NCBI GenBank assembly: GCA_021807465.1
Contig: JAKBCX010000085.1
Span: 1 to 6,831 of the forward strand
Length of the DNA: 6,831 nucleotides
Origin: Pseudomonadota bacterium
GTDB taxonomy: Bacteria > Pseudomonadota > Alphaproteobacteria > Acetobacterales > Acetobacteraceae
Direction: 5' to 3'
In this document: positions 5,397-6,831 of the stretch, in pieces
How the letters are laid out: the number at the start of each line of letters is the position of its first letter
Numbering within the stretch: position 1 is the stretch's first letter
Notes under the pieces: model-generated
Database searches by the model: none
Told to the model about the DNA's origin: nothing
What the model saw: only the letters and a program-made list of their open reading frames with translations
Position numbers and translations under genes: made by a program

Positions 5397-6215
5397 CTAG
5401 CCCCTCCGCCAAGCTACAGCGGCATAAGTGAGCAGCACGCACGCCGTGATGAAGAAGCTCACGGGCCAGACGCGTCCGGGCGTCCAGCTATAAGAGGCAT
5501 AGGCCAGCGCCACCCCGCCCCAGGCGCAGACCATGCCCAGCACAGCCGCCAGCGCCATGGCGGCGGCGGGGCGGCGTGTAAGGCGCAGTGCCGTGGCGGC
5601 GGGGCCGATGAGCAAGGCGGTGGAAAGGATTGCTCCCACACTCATGGCGGAAAGCGTGACGGATAAAGCCAGCATGACCAGGAACAAAAAGCCCAGCAGC
5701 CTTACCTTAGCGCCGCGCAAAGCCGCCAGCTCCTCGCTCAGCGAGGCCAGCAGCAAAGGGCGGTAAAGGCAGGCGATAAACAACAGCCCGGCCAGCGCGC
5801 CACCCAGTGCCCAGCCCCCTGCCCCTGGCGGCGCGGCAAAAAGCGAGCCGAACATGATGGTAACCGCCGCCCCGGCCACGCCGCGCTGGCTTACGGCGAA
5901 ATGCAGCAGCAAGGCCGTGCAGCCCAGCCCGGCACCCAGCATTATGCCGGCCGCAAGGTCGCTATCGGCCCGGCGCCGCTGGCCAAGGCCCAGGCTGCCA
6001 AGCAGGCCCAAGCCGAAAAACCCCGCCATGGGGCTGATGCCCAGAAGCACGGCAAGCGCGCCGCCGGAGGAGCTGATGTCAGCCAGCGCATGGCCCGCGA
6101 AGGATTGGCCTCGCAACACGGTGAACACGCCGATTACGCCGGAAAGCGCCGCCGCCGCGCCGCCGATGAGCAGCGCATTCTGCACCACGGCGCTGGCGAA
6201 AAACCCGTCCAGCAT
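5397..6215 (-). CDS. Metal ABC transporter permease 1 (ZnuB-like, ABC-3 family)
   Basis: This 272-residue integral membrane protein of the ABC-3 family has about eight hydrophobic segments, the first at about 12-34. Family marks are LRGQSFAGHALADIS (34-48), a basic loop QRRRADSD (79-86), GAILSTALLIGPAATALRLTRRP in the late helix region, and a cytosolic SEELAALRGAKVR segment likely to contact the ATPase. It is clearly related to, but different from, permease 2, so the two probably pair as a heterodimer. Its ATG shares one base with the ATPase stop (TGATG at 6213-6217), and no Shine-Dalgarno precedes it, which points to translational coupling. The transported ion is inferred to be zinc from context only. 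Confidence 0.88.
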   Translation of the reverse strand: MLDGFFASAVVQNALLIGGAAAALSGVIGVFTVLRGQSFAGHALADISSSGGALAVLLGISPMAGFFGLGLLGSLGLGQRRRADSDLAAGIMLGAGLGCTALLLHFAVSQRGVAGAAVTIMFGSLFAAPPGAGGWALGGALAGLLFIACLYRPLLLASLSEELAALRGAKVRLLGFLFLVMLALSVTLSAMSVGAILSTALLIGPAATALRLTRRPAAAMALAAVLGMVCAWGGVALAYASYSWTPGRVWPVSFFITACVLLTYAAVAWRRG

Positions 6216-6831
6216 CAGGGGATTGCCGCTACGTGCTCGGCATCGCGGGCATGTGCCCCGCGCTCGCCCGCCACCACGATAATACGCCCATGCACGCGGA
6301 TAACATCGATATGGTAGCCGTAGAGTTCAGAGAGTACCTCGGTCCGCACCACCTCGGCCACAGCCCCGCTCGCGGCGCGGCCATTGGCCAGATACACCAC
6401 ATGGTCCATGGCGCCGAGCAGCGGGTTCATGTCATGCGCCGAGACCAGTATGGTGACACCCTGCCGCGCCAGCCCGCGCAAAAGCGCGGCAATTTCCGCC
6501 GCCGCGCGCAAATCGAGATTGGCAAGCGGCTCGTCGAGCAGCAACAGGCGCGGATTGCCGGCGAGCGCATGGGCTATAAGTACACGGGCGAATTGCCCGC
6601 CTGAAAGCTCGCCCACGCGCTGATTGGCAAAAGCCTGCGCGCCAGTGGCGGCAAGCAGCTCTTCCACGCGCTGGCGGCGTTTGGCCGATGGCAGCGGAAA
6701 AAAGAAGCGCGGCCCGCCAAGGCCCAGCTCCACCAGGTCACGCGCGCGCACTGGCATATCTGCGGCAATTTGCAGTTTTTGCGGCACATAGCCAACCGTC
6801 TCCGGCCGTTCCACGCGCCCCGCCTGCTGGT
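6215..6831 (-). CDS. Metal ABC transporter ATP-binding protein (ZnuC-like), 5' end cut off
   Basis: This is the ATPase that would drive the two permeases from the cytoplasmic face. The reading frame stays open to the window edge, giving 205 visible residues. The Walker A motif and the true start lie beyond 6831. A GTG at 6812-6814 is not the start, because residues QQAGR precede it in frame just as expected ahead of the Q-loop. Visible motifs are the Q-loop GYVPQ (13-17), signature LSGGQ (75-79), Walker B LLLLDEP with D99 and E100, D-loop ANLD (103-106), and H-loop SAHD with H132. The C-terminal part, with LSELYG and VHGRIIVV, resembles ZnuC/MntB/AztA proteins of metal importers. No His-rich tail is seen. 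It is the first visible gene of the operon and would be repressed by Zur through a promoter outside the window. Confidence 0.9.
   Translation of the reverse strand, partial: QQAGRVERPETVGYVPQKLQIAADMPVRARDLVELGLGGPRFFFPLPSAKRRQRVEELLAATGAQAFANQRVGELSGGQFARVLIAHALAGNPRLLLLDEPLANLDLRAAAEIAALLRGLARQGVTILVSAHDMNPLLGAMDHVVYLANGRAASGAVAEVVRTEVLSELYGYHIDVIRVHGRIIVVAGERGAHARDAEHVAAIP

Noticed and set aside
6812..6814. GTG as the start codon of the ATPase
   Set aside because: The frame continues upstream with QQAGR to the window edge, and the Walker A motif would otherwise be missing, so the gene is cut by the window.
1..6831. Search for tRNA, rRNA, CRISPR repeats, insertion sequences, attachment sites and riboswitches
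   Set aside because: No regularly spaced repeats, terminal inverted repeats with transposase, cloverleaf-like segments or recognisable riboswitch cores were seen by eye. No intergenic stretch exceeds 175 bases.

Overview
This GC-rich window, with two AT-rich intergenic islands, looks like chromosomal DNA of a high-GC proteobacterium. An alphaproteobacterium, perhaps of the Acetobacteraceae, is my best guess, from the Zur-type regulator and the overall composition. I cannot prove this from one window. I see no insertion sequence, tRNA, rRNA, CRISPR array or phage gene.

Left part (1-1050): a terminator-like hairpin lies only 20 bases upstream of a 305-codon gene on the + strand. That gene encodes a 2-methylisocitrate lyase (PrpB/MmgF type), the last step of the propionyl-CoA methylcitrate cycle. 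It ends at a strong hairpin with T-rich flanks on both sides, apparently a shared terminator for two convergent transcripts.

Middle part (1068-4044): a small metabolic cluster. On the - strand a classical short-chain dehydrogenase (SDR 1) is followed 41 bases later by a glyoxalase-fold VOC protein. Divergent from SDR 1 is a GntR/FadR-type regulator on the + strand. A second SDR of the extended-insert 3-alpha-hydroxysteroid-dehydrogenase type (SDR 2) converges on the regulator, and their stop codons interlock. A near-identical motif, TATCCTattaAGGATA and TATCCTgtttaAGGA, lies in front of both SDR genes. This suggests that the regulator sitting between them controls both. The substrate is not evident.

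Right part (4184-6831): zinc homeostasis. A zur gene on the + strand converges on, and overlaps by 89 bases, a - strand metal-uptake ABC operon. In reading order the operon holds an ATPase (cut by the window edge), permease 1 and permease 2. The three genes are packed with a 1-base overlap and a 1-base gap. Zur would repress the importer when zinc is plentiful. The operon's promoter and any substrate-binding protein gene would lie beyond position 6831 or elsewhere.

Every coding region is explained by a known family, and I found no clearly new biological system. The points most worth checking are the shared SDR operator motif, the zur/permease coding overlap, and the hairpin in front of the lyase gene.
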